IMG/VR virus record: IMGVR_UViG_3300017605_000759
Location: 1-56,101 of that record
Origin: a virus
Strand: one strand, 5' to 3'
DNA: 56,101 bases
How positions within the stretch are numbered: the first letter of the stretch is position 1; the number at the start of each line of letters is the position of its first letter. A program made the translations under genes and the position numbers. Shown one piece after another: positions 40,285 to 49,658 of this stretch. A model generated the notes under the pieces. The model was not told where the DNA came from. It saw only the letters and a list, made by a program, of their open reading frames with translations, and did no database searches.

Positions 40285-43200
40285 CGATTCACGACCTTCT
40301 GGATCTCGTCCCTCAGCAACAGGGCGAGGTTCTCGCGATCGAATTGCGCGCGCTGCTCGTCGGCCAGCCGCATGTCGCGGATCTCACGCAACAGGGCATC
40401 GTCATTTCCAATGCCCGCGCCCCTGTTGAGCGCGTTCAGTCCTTCTGCGCCGAGCTGACTCATGCCGCGGGTGTTGACGATCCCCTCGCCCGGCGTCAGC
40501 ATCGTCGGCACGGTGTCCGTCCCCCTCGGGATCATGCCGCCACTGGCCTTGTACTCCGTTTCCTCGCCGTCATACTTCTGGTTGTAGTATCGGTCGATGT
40601 GATCGACTGTTACCGTCGCATGCGCGTCCGGGAGGTTCGTGAGGGAGTCGCTCACCGCGCCGAGCCGCGTCAACAGCAGGTCGAGCTTCTCGACGATCGC
40701 GCTCATACCCTCGATGAGCTTGTCCTGCGCAGTCGCGCCGGCGTCCTTCCAGATGCCAAGGGCCTCGGACTGATCGATCAGGCGCTGGGTATTTTCATCG
40801 AGCGGGATTCCGAGGAGTTTGGCCTGGACCGACGCCTCGTGCAAGAAGCCCTGCATCGGTACGAGGGCGTTCCTCGTCTGGTCGCCCAGGTCTCCGGCCT
40901 CGATCGCGGCGTTCGCCGTCTCACCCTGGAGTCTCGTGTAGAGCTCGAGACCTGTCCTCTGCATCGCCGCGAACGTGTCGGCGTTCAGCAGGCCCATCTG
41001 AGCCATGCCCTGGAGCGCGTCCGCTTGGCCATCGATCGCCGCGACTAACTCGGGACTCGACTCGATGACCGACGACTGGATCATCAGACTCTTGAGCAGC
41101 GCGTTATCCGACTCGATGCCGAGCGCCTTGTACGCATCAGAGAGGACGTTGACAGACGGCGCGACTGCCACGATGGCTTCGTTGAACGAGCCCGTCGCCA
41201 AATACGCGGCCGAGAAAGTGGCAATCGCTTGAGTCCCGAGGTCCTCGAGCTTTTGTTTCGCGTTCTGCGACTCGGCGCCGAGCTGCATGTTCAGGGCGAG
41301 CGAGGCTTGGAACGCCTCTTCGTATGATTCCTTCAGCTTGTCGGCGTTTCCAGCCTTAGGATCGGCGAGCGCTTTCTGGTACTTGTCATAGGCCTCCATC
41401 GCCTTGCCGGTGGCTTCTTCAGCGTCGTCGCCGAGTTTCTTCCAAGGACCAGCGATAGCCTCGACCGCAGCGGTGAGACCAGTCGTCATCTTAGAGGTCG
41501 CTTCCGTCACGAGCTTGGACCGCCGCTGGAACTCGTCTTGTTGTTTCTTGAACGTCTCGAGCTGGTTCTTGGACATGTTGTCCGTATAGCTGAAGGCGAC
41601 GCCGAGACGCTCAAAAGCCTCACTGTAGTTCTCGACCGAACCGTACGTTGAGTCGATGTTCTTTTTCAACTCTTCCAGCGTCTTGGAATGTTCCTTGGCC
41701 TCTTCTTTCGCCTTCTTGTTCGCGGCGATCCAGCCCATGATGCCGCCTGCCGCTGCCCCGATGCCAGCACCGACGAAGCCGCCGAACGACGCGCCGACCG
41801 CCGCGCCGCTCAACGCGCCGGCCGCGATGCCTCCTGCTTTGCTGTCTCCGGCGAGCGTCTGCACGATCGAGGCGGCCATTGCCAGGCCGGCAGAAAGTTT
41901 TTCATTGAAGTTCTGCGCTTTCGTCAGGATGAAGCTCATGCCGTCGCCGGCGACCTTGAAGACTTGGGCGACCTTGTTGTTGACGCCCTCGAACATGTCG
42001 CCGAACGCGTCACCGATAGCGGCGATCGAGTTCCGCCACTCTGGGACGAGATGTTTCGTCGGGTTGTTCCAGATGTCGTCGGCGGAGTCGACGTCTGATT
42101 CGATCTCGAGTGCGCGCTTCTTTCGCCTCGCGAGTGCGTCGATGTCAGCAGAAGCCGTCAACCAGTTGTCGACCGTGTAGTCGAGCTTTAGCTTCTCGTG
42201 CTCAGCCCATTGGTCGATCTCGTACTTCATGAACGTGTAGCGATCAGTGTATTCCTTAAACACCATATCACTGAGTTCTTTTTGCACATTGGTCTGAATG
42301 GTGGCGTTCGACATAATCGCGGCATTGATGCGCTCAGTCGCGGTCTTCGTCTTCTCCGCAGCCTTTTCCATCATCTTGGTCATCGCTTCCCAAGACGTGG
42401 CCTTCATCAGCGCGTTGAGGTCATCCAACGTCTCCGCGTTCTTCTTTGTGGCCTTCTCGGATTCCTTCATCCCCTCGAGATAGTGTTTGATCGCGACTTG
42501 CGGGATGTCCTTGTAGACGCCGGAGATCTCCTCGAGGGTCGCGCCGAGCGCGTCGAGCTGCTTGATCGACGCCTTGGTCGCTGCGTCGATCGGCGTCATC
42601 GCGTCCGACTTCAGCTTCTTGAGCCGGTCGGCGAGCAGGTCGACGGTCTGGGCTGTCTGCTGGCCCGACTCGGCCTGCGCCTTGAGCGCCTTCGGCACGC
42701 GGTTCTCTTGCAGCCATTTCGTCGCCTCGTCCATCGTCTTGAAGCTCGTGCCGAGAGACTGGTTGACGCGGACCAGGTTGCTCGCATCGATTTCGGCCTG
42801 AACGTCAGCGTCATGTGCTCGCTGACGCGACTCTTGCCATAACTTCCAGGCTTGGTAACCAGCAGTAACCACGGCGGTGAGGCTGCCGATCACGACGACG
42901 CCAGTGCCGACCATGGCGAGGAACGGCGTGAGCGCGGTCGTCGCCCCAATGATCGCCGCCGACAAAGTCGGCATATAGCCGCCTAGTAACATGACTGCCG
43001 ACTGGATCTTGCCGAACGCCATGATCGCCGGACCAGCGGCGACGGTGATCGCGCCAATGGCGAAGGCGGTCTTCTGGACAGGCTCAGGCAAAGCGGCGAA
43101 CAGCTTGAGGACGTCTGCGCCGACCTTGACGACGTCGACGATCGCCGGCATCAAATCCCGGAAGGCCTTTATCATCTCGATGCCGATCGGCGCGAGGGCC

Positions 43201-44216
43201 AGCGTGGCCTGGTTCCGCAACTGGCCGAGGGTCTCAGTGAACGACTCGGAGTTCTTCTGGGTCGTCTCCGTGACGTTGCCGATGTGCTTGATCGAGTTCG
43301 CGAGCTCTTCGATCGAGTACGTGCCGCTGCGGATTTCTTCCGTCAACTTCGGGCCGGCCTTCATGCCGAATGCCTCGATCGACAGCCTGGACGCGTCCGC
43401 GTACGTCGGGGCGTTCTTGATCTGCTCGAGCAACTGCTTGAACGCACCAGCGAGGTCCGTGACACCCTCCTTGGCGAGGTGACCCATCGTACGGTGGAGT
43501 GATGATGTCACGTCGGTGACGTTCGCGCCGACCTTCTCGAACTGCGCGAACAGCGCGAGACTCTCGTCGAGGCTGAAGCCCATCTCGACGAACGCGAGGC
43601 CGCCCTTGATGACGCCGTCGGCGAGTTGCGTGACCGACGCGCCGCTAATCTGGGCGGCGTACGTCAGCTTGTCCATGATCCCCGAGGCGTTGCCGATCTC
43701 CTCGGCGGTCAGCTTCGTGCTCTCGCTCAGGGCGCCCATCAGGGTGCTGACGGTCCTGGTCGCCTGCGCCGCGTCGATCTGGTTGGCGTTCGCGAAGTCG
43801 AGGAACTTCTTCGTGACGGTCTGGAGCTCGGCGCCAGTCAGGCCAAGTCGCTGGTGGACGTCCGAGAGCGCGACCGCGACCTCCTGCGCGCTTTGTGGGA
43901 CCTGGCCGAACACGGTCTCGAAGTCTTTTTTCAACCCCTGCAGGGCCTCGCCGGTCTCGCCGGTCTTGCGCGCGATCGTGTTGTAGGCGCCTTCCACGGT
44001 GTAGCCGGCGGCGAGCGCGGCCGCGCCGAAGGCGGCGATCGGGATGCTGAGTGTCGTGAACGCTTTCCCGGCCTTCGCCATCGACGAGTCGACCTTGCTG
44101 GCCTGGCTCTCGGCGTTCTCGCCGAACTTCGTCAGGGCCTCGTCCGCCTTCTTCAGGACGGTCGACATCTGGTCTTCGAGTTCGATTCGACCTGTAAGGC
44201 TGCCTATATCCATCAC
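40281..44216 (-). CDS. Tail tape measure protein
   Basis: A 1311-residue protein, the longest helical protein after the chaperones. It sets tail length; about 1.5 angstrom per residue would give a tail near 200 nm (rule of thumb). N-terminal helical and coiled segments come first, then hydrophobic regions around 380-450 (FAIGAITVAAGPAIMAFGKI) and around 790-840 (GAAVGASFGGFVGAGIG). The middle is helical and the C-terminus carries RGTDTVPTMLTPGEGIV, a motif common near tape measure ends. Confidence 0.9.
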   Translation of the reverse strand: MMDIGSLTGRIELEDQMSTVLKKADEALTKFGENAESQASKVDSSMAKAGKAFTTLSIPIAAFGAAALAAGYTVEGAYNTIARKTGETGEALQGLKKDFETVFGQVPQSAQEVAVALSDVHQRLGLTGAELQTVTKKFLDFANANQIDAAQATRTVSTLMGALSESTKLTAEEIGNASGIMDKLTYAAQISGASVTQLADGVIKGGLAFVEMGFSLDESLALFAQFEKVGANVTDVTSSLHRTMGHLAKEGVTDLAGAFKQLLEQIKNAPTYADASRLSIEAFGMKAGPKLTEEIRSGTYSIEELANSIKHIGNVTETTQKNSESFTETLGQLRNQATLALAPIGIEMIKAFRDLMPAIVDVVKVGADVLKLFAALPEPVQKTAFAIGAITVAAGPAIMAFGKIQSAVMLLGGYMPTLSAAIIGATTALTPFLAMVGTGVVVIGSLTAVVTAGYQAWKLWQESRQRAHDADVQAEIDASNLVRVNQSLGTSFKTMDEATKWLQENRVPKALKAQAESGQQTAQTVDLLADRLKKLKSDAMTPIDAATKASIKQLDALGATLEEISGVYKDIPQVAIKHYLEGMKESEKATKKNAETLDDLNALMKATSWEAMTKMMEKAAEKTKTATERINAAIMSNATIQTNVQKELSDMVFKEYTDRYTFMKYEIDQWAEHEKLKLDYTVDNWLTASADIDALARRKKRALEIESDVDSADDIWNNPTKHLVPEWRNSIAAIGDAFGDMFEGVNNKVAQVFKVAGDGMSFILTKAQNFNEKLSAGLAMAASIVQTLAGDSKAGGIAAGALSGAAVGASFGGFVGAGIGAAAGGIMGWIAANKKAKEEAKEHSKTLEELKKNIDSTYGSVENYSEAFERLGVAFSYTDNMSKNQLETFKKQQDEFQRRSKLVTEATSKMTTGLTAAVEAIAGPWKKLGDDAEEATGKAMEAYDKYQKALADPKAGNADKLKESYEEAFQASLALNMQLGAESQNAKQKLEDLGTQAIATFSAAYLATGSFNEAIVAVAPSVNVLSDAYKALGIESDNALLKSLMIQSSVIESSPELVAAIDGQADALQGMAQMGLLNADTFAAMQRTGLELYTRLQGETANAAIEAGDLGDQTRNALVPMQGFLHEASVQAKLLGIPLDENTQRLIDQSEALGIWKDAGATAQDKLIEGMSAIVEKLDLLLTRLGAVSDSLTNLPDAHATVTVDHIDRYYNQKYDGEETEYKASGGMIPRGTDTVPTMLTPGEGIVNTRGMSQLGAEGLNALNRGAGIGNDDALLREIRDMRLADEQRAQFDRENLALLLRDEIQKVVNR

Positions 44217-44569
44217 TTATCCTTCGCAGGAACCGAGTGGGCGATCGCGAGCAGCTCCAGCATCTTCCACTGCTGCTCGGCCTTTTTCTTCGGGTTGACC
44301 GGCTTCTTCTCCTCAGTCTCCCACTTCAGCAAGAATTGGTCTAATGGCAATCGACTCTTTGCGTCGACGGCCATATTGAAGATCATCTGACGAATCGACG
44401 CAGAGCGATAGTCTTCGCGCATCTCGTCAAACGGCTCGAGTTGAGCGTACGCCTGCCACTCAGCAAACTTTTTTGCAGTAAGCCCTCGGCGTATGAGAGA
44501 CACGTCCCATACGCCGAGCTTGACGGCTAGTCTGTAAAGAAATCGCCGACTAGGCGAACGCTTTAATCT
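44213..44569 (-). CDS. Tail assembly chaperone, -1 frameshift extension (gpT/DUF4035-like)
   Basis: The open frame from 44569 down to 44213 has no independent start with a good Shine-Dalgarno (GTG 44503 is poor). It continues the upstream chaperone after a -1 slip. It reads RRFLYRLAVKLGVW, LTAKKFAEWQAY and LEPFDEMREDYRS, the pattern of lambda gpT/DUF4035 proteins (RFLxRLA, EWxAYxxLEPFGE). The fused product would be about 243 residues. It is needed for assembly of the tail tube around the tape measure. Confidence 0.82.
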   Translation of the reverse strand, partial: RLKRSPSRRFLYRLAVKLGVWDVSLIRRGLTAKKFAEWQAYAQLEPFDEMREDYRSASIRQMIFNMAVDAKSRLPLDQFLLKWETEEKKPVNPKKKAEQQWKMLELLAIAHSVPAKDK

Positions 44570-44943
44570 TTTTTTGCCTCAGCCTCGGCTTTCACGTTCA
44601 TGCCGTTCAGCTTGAGGATCTCCTTGACGATGCGTTCGGTTTCCTTGTGACGCATGCCGCGGAACTTCTCGATGTTTCTCGGGCTGTCGGCGTAGCGGAT
44701 GTTGTCCGGCGCCGGACCGACGAGACTCTTCGTGATGAGTCGCAGACCGGCCGTGCGCTTCGCCTCGCCTTCGTTGGCTTCCGACCACTCGATGATGTCG
44801 CCGGCGGTCACCGAACCGATGCGGACCTTCTTGCCAGGTTCCCAGCCGTCGATGACGGCGTATTCGACGTCGGCCGCGCCACCGGCCATGATCTCGTCCA
44901 TCGAGGCATAAATCTTTTCGGGAGTCTTCACATCGTTTTCCAT
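44563..44943 (-). CDS. Tail assembly chaperone (gpG-like)
   Basis: A 126-residue protein (TPEKIYASMDEIMAGGAADV... WSEANEGEAKRTAGLRLITK) typical of phage tail assembly chaperones. It ends in EAEAKKD at the slippery sequence. The GAAGCAG repeat lies just upstream of its ATG. Confidence 0.8.
   Translation of the reverse strand: MENDVKTPEKIYASMDEIMAGGAADVEYAVIDGWEPGKKVRIGSVTAGDIIEWSEANEGEAKRTAGLRLITKSLVGPAPDNIRYADSPRNIEKFRGMRHKETERIVKEILKLNGMNVKAEAEAKKD
44569..44575 (-). promoter_or_regulatory. Slippery heptamer for -1 ribosomal frameshifting
   Basis: Seven A residues on the minus strand (context GC-AAAAAAA-GAT) give A AAA AAA, read as GCA AAA AAA GAT TAA in the 0 frame. A -1 slip gives AGA TTA AAG, which is open into the gpT-like frame. 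A short stem CGCC/GGCG lies about 13 nt downstream. Confidence 0.8.
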
Positions 44944-44973
44944 TGCTTCTGCTCCTGTTGCTGCTGCTTCTGT

Positions 44974-45192
44974 TTACTTTCTGAGATTGTAGATGCCGAC
45001 CGTACGACCGAGCTCGTTCATTATGTAAGCGAGTCCGGAATTTAACCGGACAATACCGTCCTTACGGAAGGCGTTGTCCGGACCAGGCGAGTCGTATCCA
45101 GTCAGTTCGTTCTGTTTAGAATCGAAACTGCTGGACACGACTGCCATGATGGTTTCGCTGCCATCGTCTGCGACGTGCTTGATGCTGAACAT
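44974..45192 (-). CDS. Small tail-module hypothetical protein
   Basis: A 72-residue beta-rich protein (MFSIKHVADDGSETIMAVVS... LGRTVGIYNLRK) between the tail tube and chaperones. It is probably a minor tail protein. A GAAGCAGAAGCAG repeat precedes its ATG. No recognised family. Confidence 0.6.
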   Translation of the reverse strand: MFSIKHVADDGSETIMAVVSSSFDSKQNELTGYDSPGPDNAFRKDGIVRLNSGLAYIMNELGRTVGIYNLRK

Positions 45193-45225
45193 GACAATCT
45201 CTGCTTCTGCTTCTTGTTCAGCGCC

Positions 45226-45675
45226 TTACGCGCCGACGAGCACGCCGTTGACGTTCATGCGGTCGCTGAACCGAATGGAAACGTCAGCCGACGCAAGTCC
45301 GTCGACCGGCATCGAAATGTTGTTGACGGACTTCACCTGGCCGCTCGCGATCCAGAAGTTCGACCCGTCCGGCATCACGAACTTGAAGCCGTCGACCGGC
45401 ACCGGGTTCGTGATCGTTGCCTTGATGAGACCCGTGAGATGGTCGTGCGTCGGGTCCGTCGGCAGGAAGTTCAGCTTGATGGTGCACAGGTCGCGACGGA
45501 GCACGCCGAGTACGTACGCGTCGATGTTCCTGTTTTGCGTCGTCGCGTCGAACTCGTTGTGGTCGAAGCCTGGGAGTACGATGTCTCCCAGCTCAGCGAT
45601 TTCGGTGAACGTCGCGGGCGTGGCGATCGGAGCACGATATACGCGCGCTCCGTGGCCGCTGATTGCAAGTGTCAT
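45226..45675 (-). CDS. Major tail tube protein
   Basis: A 149-residue beta-rich protein (FTEIAELGDIVLPGFDHNEF, CTIKLNFLPTDPTHDHLTGL, VDGLASADVSIRFSD) with the layout of siphovirus tail tube proteins. Its position after tail-completion genes and before the chaperones supports the call. It is probably among the most abundant virion proteins and a possible glycan target. Confidence 0.8.
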   Translation of the reverse strand: MTLAISGHGARVYRAPIATPATFTEIAELGDIVLPGFDHNEFDATTQNRNIDAYVLGVLRRDLCTIKLNFLPTDPTHDHLTGLIKATITNPVPVDGFKFVMPDGSNFWIASGQVKSVNNISMPVDGLASADVSIRFSDRMNVNGVLVGA

Positions 45676-45694
45676 GCCTTTAGCTCCTTGTCTT

Positions 45695-46117
45695 TTAAGA
45701 GGGTTGCTTCATCGCGTCGATGTTAAAGACAACCACGACGCGTCCTGCTTCGTCAATTCCGAGGTCAGTAGGTTCCTGCCTCGCAGTGATCTGTTGATAA
45801 AACACTCCACTGAGAGTCTTGTTCCACGTGCCATCGAGCGCTAAGAAGATGGCCTTCGCACGCGCACGAGCCGCCGCGTACGTGGCCGCACGGGTCAAGA
45901 TCTGCGCACCAGGCTTCTGCACGTGGACGCCGGTATCGTTCTGAATGCGACCGCCGCCGCCGCGAAAGCCGCCGACTGCTGCGCCGCCAGTCTCGGTCAA
46001 CGTGGTATACGGTCCCGGCCCAGACGGGATCTTCGCCGCGCTTGACAAGAACAAGTCCCCGTTGAGCACGAGTCCCAGGTCAGTCACGAGTTTTGCTGCG
46101 ATCTCATCGAGAAACAT
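45695..46117 (-). CDS. Tail terminator-like protein
   Basis: A 140-residue protein (LDEIAAKLVTDLGLVLNGDL..., VHVQKPGAQILTRAATYAAA, GVFYQQITARQEPTDLGIDE) resembling phage minor capsid/tail terminator proteins. TGATG-coupled to the upstream tail-completion gene. Confidence 0.7.
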   Translation of the reverse strand: MFLDEIAAKLVTDLGLVLNGDLFLSSAAKIPSGPGPYTTLTETGGAAVGGFRGGGGRIQNDTGVHVQKPGAQILTRAATYAAARARAKAIFLALDGTWNKTLSGVFYQQITARQEPTDLGIDEAGRVVVVFNIDAMKQPS

Positions 46118-46518
46118 CAGAGTTTCAACCTCGCTGCTAGTCGCTCTGCCATGTACGGCTGAGACTCGTTCAGTACGCTCTCAGCAAACTTCGCCTGACC
46201 GACCGGATGGAAATTGTCAATGATCTCATGCACCCAGACAGCGTAGTCCTGCGCCGCGCCGCCAAACGACAAGATCACGAAGTACTTGTTGCCTTCTCGT
46301 TGCGGCTGATGAACTGTACCACTTGCCCGGAGTTGACCTGGATGCGGAGGTATTCGTCCACCAGCATAGTTCACATCAACTGGCGTCCGCTTTTTCATCT
46401 CTGTCATCTCAATATTTCCCTCGATGAACAGAGCTCGCACGATCTTGGTCGGCGCCTCATCTGCGACGCCCTTGACCTTTACGCGCATCGGCTTGACGCC
46501 CTTCCACGTGAAGGCCAT
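46117..46518 (-). CDS. HK97 gp10-like tail completion protein
   Basis: A 133-residue protein with KKRTPVDVNYAGGRIPPHPG, GTLR-type ASGTVHQPQR and AVWVHEIIDNFHPVGQAKFA, characteristic of HK97 gp10-like head-tail proteins. Its ATG (46518) overlaps the stop of the glycosyltransferase gene, so its translation is coupled to the glycan cassette. Confidence 0.8.
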   Translation of the reverse strand: MAFTWKGVKPMRVKVKGVADEAPTKIVRALFIEGNIEMTEMKKRTPVDVNYAGGRIPPHPGQLRASGTVHQPQREGNKYFVILSFGGAAQDYAVWVHEIIDNFHPVGQAKFAESVLNESQPYMAERLAARLKL

Positions 46519-47753
46519 CAGACTCTCACGAAACTCGCAGGTTTCGCTAACTGGTCAATCTGGCCCTTATCCTGGTCCAGACTGTCCAATACGGTTAGGT
46601 AAGCGGCGCCAATGTTCTCCCACCGGTACCTCGGGTCAGACGCGCACTTCAAAGCCAAATCCGCAAATCCGGCGCGAAACTGAGGGTCACGGTACATCAA
46701 GTTGAGGTTTCGGACGAACGACTCCTCGTCAGGCACGCCGCCGATGACGTTTACATATGGAGGTCCGACGTGCGTCGCCGTGCAGGGGATAACGCACGAG
46801 TGGTCTCCAGCCCAATCACCAAGCGCAGACCAACCAGGTAATTGTTGCGGCACGCCGCACGCCATTGACTCGAGGGTGGTCAGACCGAACCCCTCGCCGG
46901 CTGTAGTGCTGACGGCGACGTCGAAGCAGTTATACGTCTGCGCCATGACCTCTTCAGACACGCCGTAGAAGACCTCAGGTGTTACTACCGCCAGCCGGTC
47001 GACCACTCCGTAGTACCTGGCAAGTGAGACTGCGTCGATCCCCTTGTCACCAGTCGGTGCGGTGTGGAGGAAGAGGTATGCGTCACGCACACCTTCCTCA
47101 TTGATCCACTTGGCGAAATATTTGATGAGCAAGTCCCAGCGCTTTCGCGGTTGATTCCGGTTCACACTGCCGACGATGAACATGTCGCGAATTTCTTTCG
47201 GCAAACGCTTTCTAGCCTCTTCTCGCGGCATCGGATAGAAAACTTTTTCATCTACACCGAGAGGAATGACAGACGCTGGTCCTTTGTAGCCACCAGCCCG
47301 CGCCTCATCAAGTGCGAACTGCGTCCAGAAGATCGCATGCTGCACGCCATCCAACCACCGGCCATCAAAGTTTTTTCCATCGACAGCTACGATCGTCACG
47401 ATCGGAACCTGTGCATGTTCGGGGAACGCGTATTCGCCGTTCGCCTTCTTCATGCGAAGCTGTTGGACGTAGTACGGGATATTCCACCCGTCATTCTGGA
47501 TGACAATCACATCGAGACCGCCAAGCTTGTCCTTGACGTAATCGCACATCCAGATCAATCTGCCGATACCGAAGCCGTCACCACCTGCACCGGCCGAAAA
47601 GATCTCGTACGGATACGGATGAGGGTCGCCGCGATAGTTCAAGCCGAGTACCGTCACGTAGTAGTACTGCCGCAACGTCTCGAGGATGTTGTGTGTCGCT
47701 TTCGCGAAGCCTGAGGGACACGCCGCGTCTCCGATCCAGAGCATGCTCTTCAT
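46518..47753 (-). CDS. GT-B (GT4-like) glycosyltransferase
   Basis: A 411-residue enzyme. The N-terminal Rossmann domain includes IGDAACPSGFAKATHNIL. The C-terminal domain carries VGSVNRNQPRKRWDLLIKYF and the EX7E motif in GEGFGLTTLESMACGVP near residue 290. Soluble retaining glycosyltransferase; donor unknown. Last gene of the cassette; TGATG couplings at both ends. Confidence 0.82.
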   Translation of the reverse strand: MKSMLWIGDAACPSGFAKATHNILETLRQYYYVTVLGLNYRGDPHPYPYEIFSAGAGGDGFGIGRLIWMCDYVKDKLGGLDVIVIQNDGWNIPYYVQQLRMKKANGEYAFPEHAQVPIVTIVAVDGKNFDGRWLDGVQHAIFWTQFALDEARAGGYKGPASVIPLGVDEKVFYPMPREEARKRLPKEIRDMFIVGSVNRNQPRKRWDLLIKYFAKWINEEGVRDAYLFLHTAPTGDKGIDAVSLARYYGVVDRLAVVTPEVFYGVSEEVMAQTYNCFDVAVSTTAGEGFGLTTLESMACGVPQQLPGWSALGDWAGDHSCVIPCTATHVGPPYVNVIGGVPDEESFVRNLNLMYRDPQFRAGFADLALKCASDPRYRWENIGAAYLTVLDSLDQDKGQIDQLAKPASFVRV

Positions 47754-48301
47754 CAGTTATGCCCCAGAAGCGCGATGACCTCCGGCCTCCACACGTAGTC
47801 TTCTGTCAGCGACCACTTCGATGTCTCGAGGAAGTGGCAATCTCCCCCCACGAACGAGCCCCACGAGCCGAGCTTTGTCGGCTGGTTAGGAATCAAGAAC
47901 ATCGGCGTGCCTACGTTGCCGCAGCGCACGACCTCCTCACTCCACAACGTGATTCCGTTTGGATACCGCATGCGAAATAGGATCGGCTTACCCGGCGTCT
48001 TCGTGATCGCGTCCTGCATTAGGGCTCGAGTGCTTGGCGCATAAATGTCGTCGTCGTCGATGTGTGCGATGTACTTGCATCGCGCGACAGGTGTCGCAAA
48101 GTTCCGCTCTTTGTGACCCCAGTCGCCGCCGGGCTCACAGTCCAGCAGCTTGATCTCCGGTCGGGTCTTCACTAAAGAGCTGAGGTTGAGCGAGACGTGC
48201 TTGCCGACGACGAGGATCTCGTCACCAGGCAGGGTTTCGATAGACCGCAACGTCGCGTACAGTGACGGGCGGCCGACAGTTGGAACGATGAAGGAGATCA
48301 T
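47753..48301 (-). CDS. GT-A (GT2-like) glycosyltransferase
   Basis: A 182-residue protein from ATG 48301 (ATGA). FIVPTVGRPSLYATLRSIE opens a GT2 fold, and AHIDDDDIYAPST near residue 90 is the DxD-type metal/donor site. The C-terminus is short, WRPEVIALLG. Minimal compared with bacterial GT2, but the core is complete. Confidence 0.75.
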   Translation of the reverse strand: MISFIVPTVGRPSLYATLRSIETLPGDEILVVGKHVSLNLSSLVKTRPEIKLLDCEPGGDWGHKERNFATPVARCKYIAHIDDDDIYAPSTRALMQDAITKTPGKPILFRMRYPNGITLWSEEVVRCGNVGTPMFLIPNQPTKLGSWGSFVGGDCHFLETSKWSLTEDYVWRPEVIALLGHN

Positions 48302-48933
48302 TTGAAAGTCTCCTGCAGGTTCCACTTGTTGATGTAATTCGTCTGCGCGATCTTGAACAGCCGGTGGTGTTCGGCTAGTTCTTCGTGCGTCGCAGCCTTG
48401 AGTGTAGCGGAGTGAAAATGTTCGACTCCGCAGTCAACCTCTTCTGCCGTCGCGTTGCGTGGCTTCGTGCCGCGGCCATCCAGCCGTTGGAGGTAGTCGT
48501 CGTCTTCGTAGTAGCCGTAGCCTGGCGAAATCTCCTCGTCAAACAGGCCGAGCTTGTCGACGCACGCATCGCGGATGACGAAGCACGCGAAGCCGAACCC
48601 TTTGGCCCAGACGAGGTCGCACTCAGAGGCGACCAACCGTTCGATCGAGTCCGGTGCGAACTTGATGTCATCGTTCACGATGATGCGGTCGTCCTCAGTG
48701 GCATTGATAAAGCGATTCCAGGACGCCGCGACACCGATGTTCTTGCCCGGCTCGTCGATGTAGACCGGGACCGTCGCCACGGCCACGGCTTCGCGGAGCT
48801 TCTGCGGGTTCGCGCCGTTGTCGATGACGTAGACGCCGGCCGGCGTGACGGTGCTATCGCGGAGGGACAGCAAGAGCTCGACCAATTTGTCGTAGCGCCT
48901 GAGGACTGGGACGCAGATGGAGACGGGCTTCAT
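48298..48933 (-). CDS. GT-A (GT2-like) glycosyltransferase
   Basis: A 211-residue protein from ATG 48933 (ATGA). VSICVPVLRRYDKLVELLLS starts the fold. RIIVNDDIKFAPDSIERLVA contains the NDD site. GLFDEEISPGYGYYEDDDYL is typical of the acceptor region, with E-DD as the catalytic acid block. Probably adds a sugar to a growing glycan. Confidence 0.8.
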   Translation of the reverse strand: MKPVSICVPVLRRYDKLVELLLSLRDSTVTPAGVYVIDNGANPQKLREAVAVATVPVYIDEPGKNIGVAASWNRFINATEDDRIIVNDDIKFAPDSIERLVASECDLVWAKGFGFACFVIRDACVDKLGLFDEEISPGYGYYEDDDYLQRLDGRGTKPRNATAEEVDCGVEHFHSATLKAATHEELAEHHRLFKIAQTNYINKWNLQETFK

Positions 48934-49607
48934 CGGTGCATCTCCTTCAGTACCTCGATAGCGCTCGCGACTGCCCTCGGATGAACCTGATCCCAATAGA
49001 ACGGGATGTGCGCCGCAGGATCGCGGTGACTGTCTGTGAAGGTCGCATCCGGCGCGAAGCCGGCCCAATCGTGAGCGATGGACACTTGCGGCACCATCAC
49101 GCAGCGACCGAAGAACGCCATCACGTCTCGCAAGAAGATGTCGACCCAGAAGATCGTCGGGTCCGCGATGAAGCCTAGCTTCTCGACGACTGCCCTCGAC
49201 ACGCACGCGAAGGGGTAGTGGTCCTCGTTGTGCGTCGTGACGCCGAGGTCAAAGATTCCGTCAGGATACCTGTTCGCCACGGCCAGTAACTCGTTCGCCC
49301 AGTTCGGCGACTGGAACACCATGTCGTCGTTGCCGCACATGAACACGTCACCAGTCGCCCAACCCGTGAGTTCATTGAAGAACGTCGGTAGGCTCGCGTA
49401 GCCGCTGTGTCGCGGACCGACAACATGTGAGATCCCTTCAGCCGCCAATAGCTCAAAGGTGGGACGGTCGTCTTCGTCGACGCGGAACACCATCTCCGCG
49501 ACGTCTCCGTCAGCAGTCGCTCTGAACGAGTCGATGAGCGTCCTCAACCTGGGTATCCTTCGCCTCGTCGGTATCAGCACCGACACCTTCTTGAACGTCA
49601 TTGTCAT
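48930..49607 (-). CDS. GT-A (GT2-like) glycosyltransferase
   Basis: A 225-residue protein (219 if it starts at ATG 49601, which has better GGAG spacing). VSVLIPTRRRIPRLRTLIDS, GDVFMCGNDDMVFQSPNW (donor DD site) and WVDIFLRDVMAFFGRCV. Member of the same family as its two neighbours. A hexamer repeat lies just upstream. Confidence 0.78.
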   Translation of the reverse strand: MTMTFKKVSVLIPTRRRIPRLRTLIDSFRATADGDVAEMVFRVDEDDRPTFELLAAEGISHVVGPRHSGYASLPTFFNELTGWATGDVFMCGNDDMVFQSPNWANELLAVANRYPDGIFDLGVTTHNEDHYPFACVSRAVVEKLGFIADPTIFWVDIFLRDVMAFFGRCVMVPQVSIAHDWAGFAPDATFTDSHRDPAAHIPFYWDQVHPRAVASAIEVLKEMHR

Positions 49608-49618
49608 TTCTCCTTGAG

Positions 49619-49658
49619 TTCTGCTTCTGCTTCTGCTTCTGCTTCTGTTTCTGCTTCT
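49619..49658. repeat. Hexanucleotide microsatellite (TTCTGC)n
   Basis: About six near-perfect units, AGAAGC in the direction of transcription, between two cassette genes and overlapping the leader of the glycosyltransferase at 48930. Related short GAAGCAG runs precede the genes at 44943 and 45192 and appear at 28813. Confidence 0.75.

Noticed and set aside
49619-49658. CRISPR-like or direct-repeat array
   Set aside because: Simple hexamer repeat without spacers. No CRISPR repeats or cas genes anywhere in the window.
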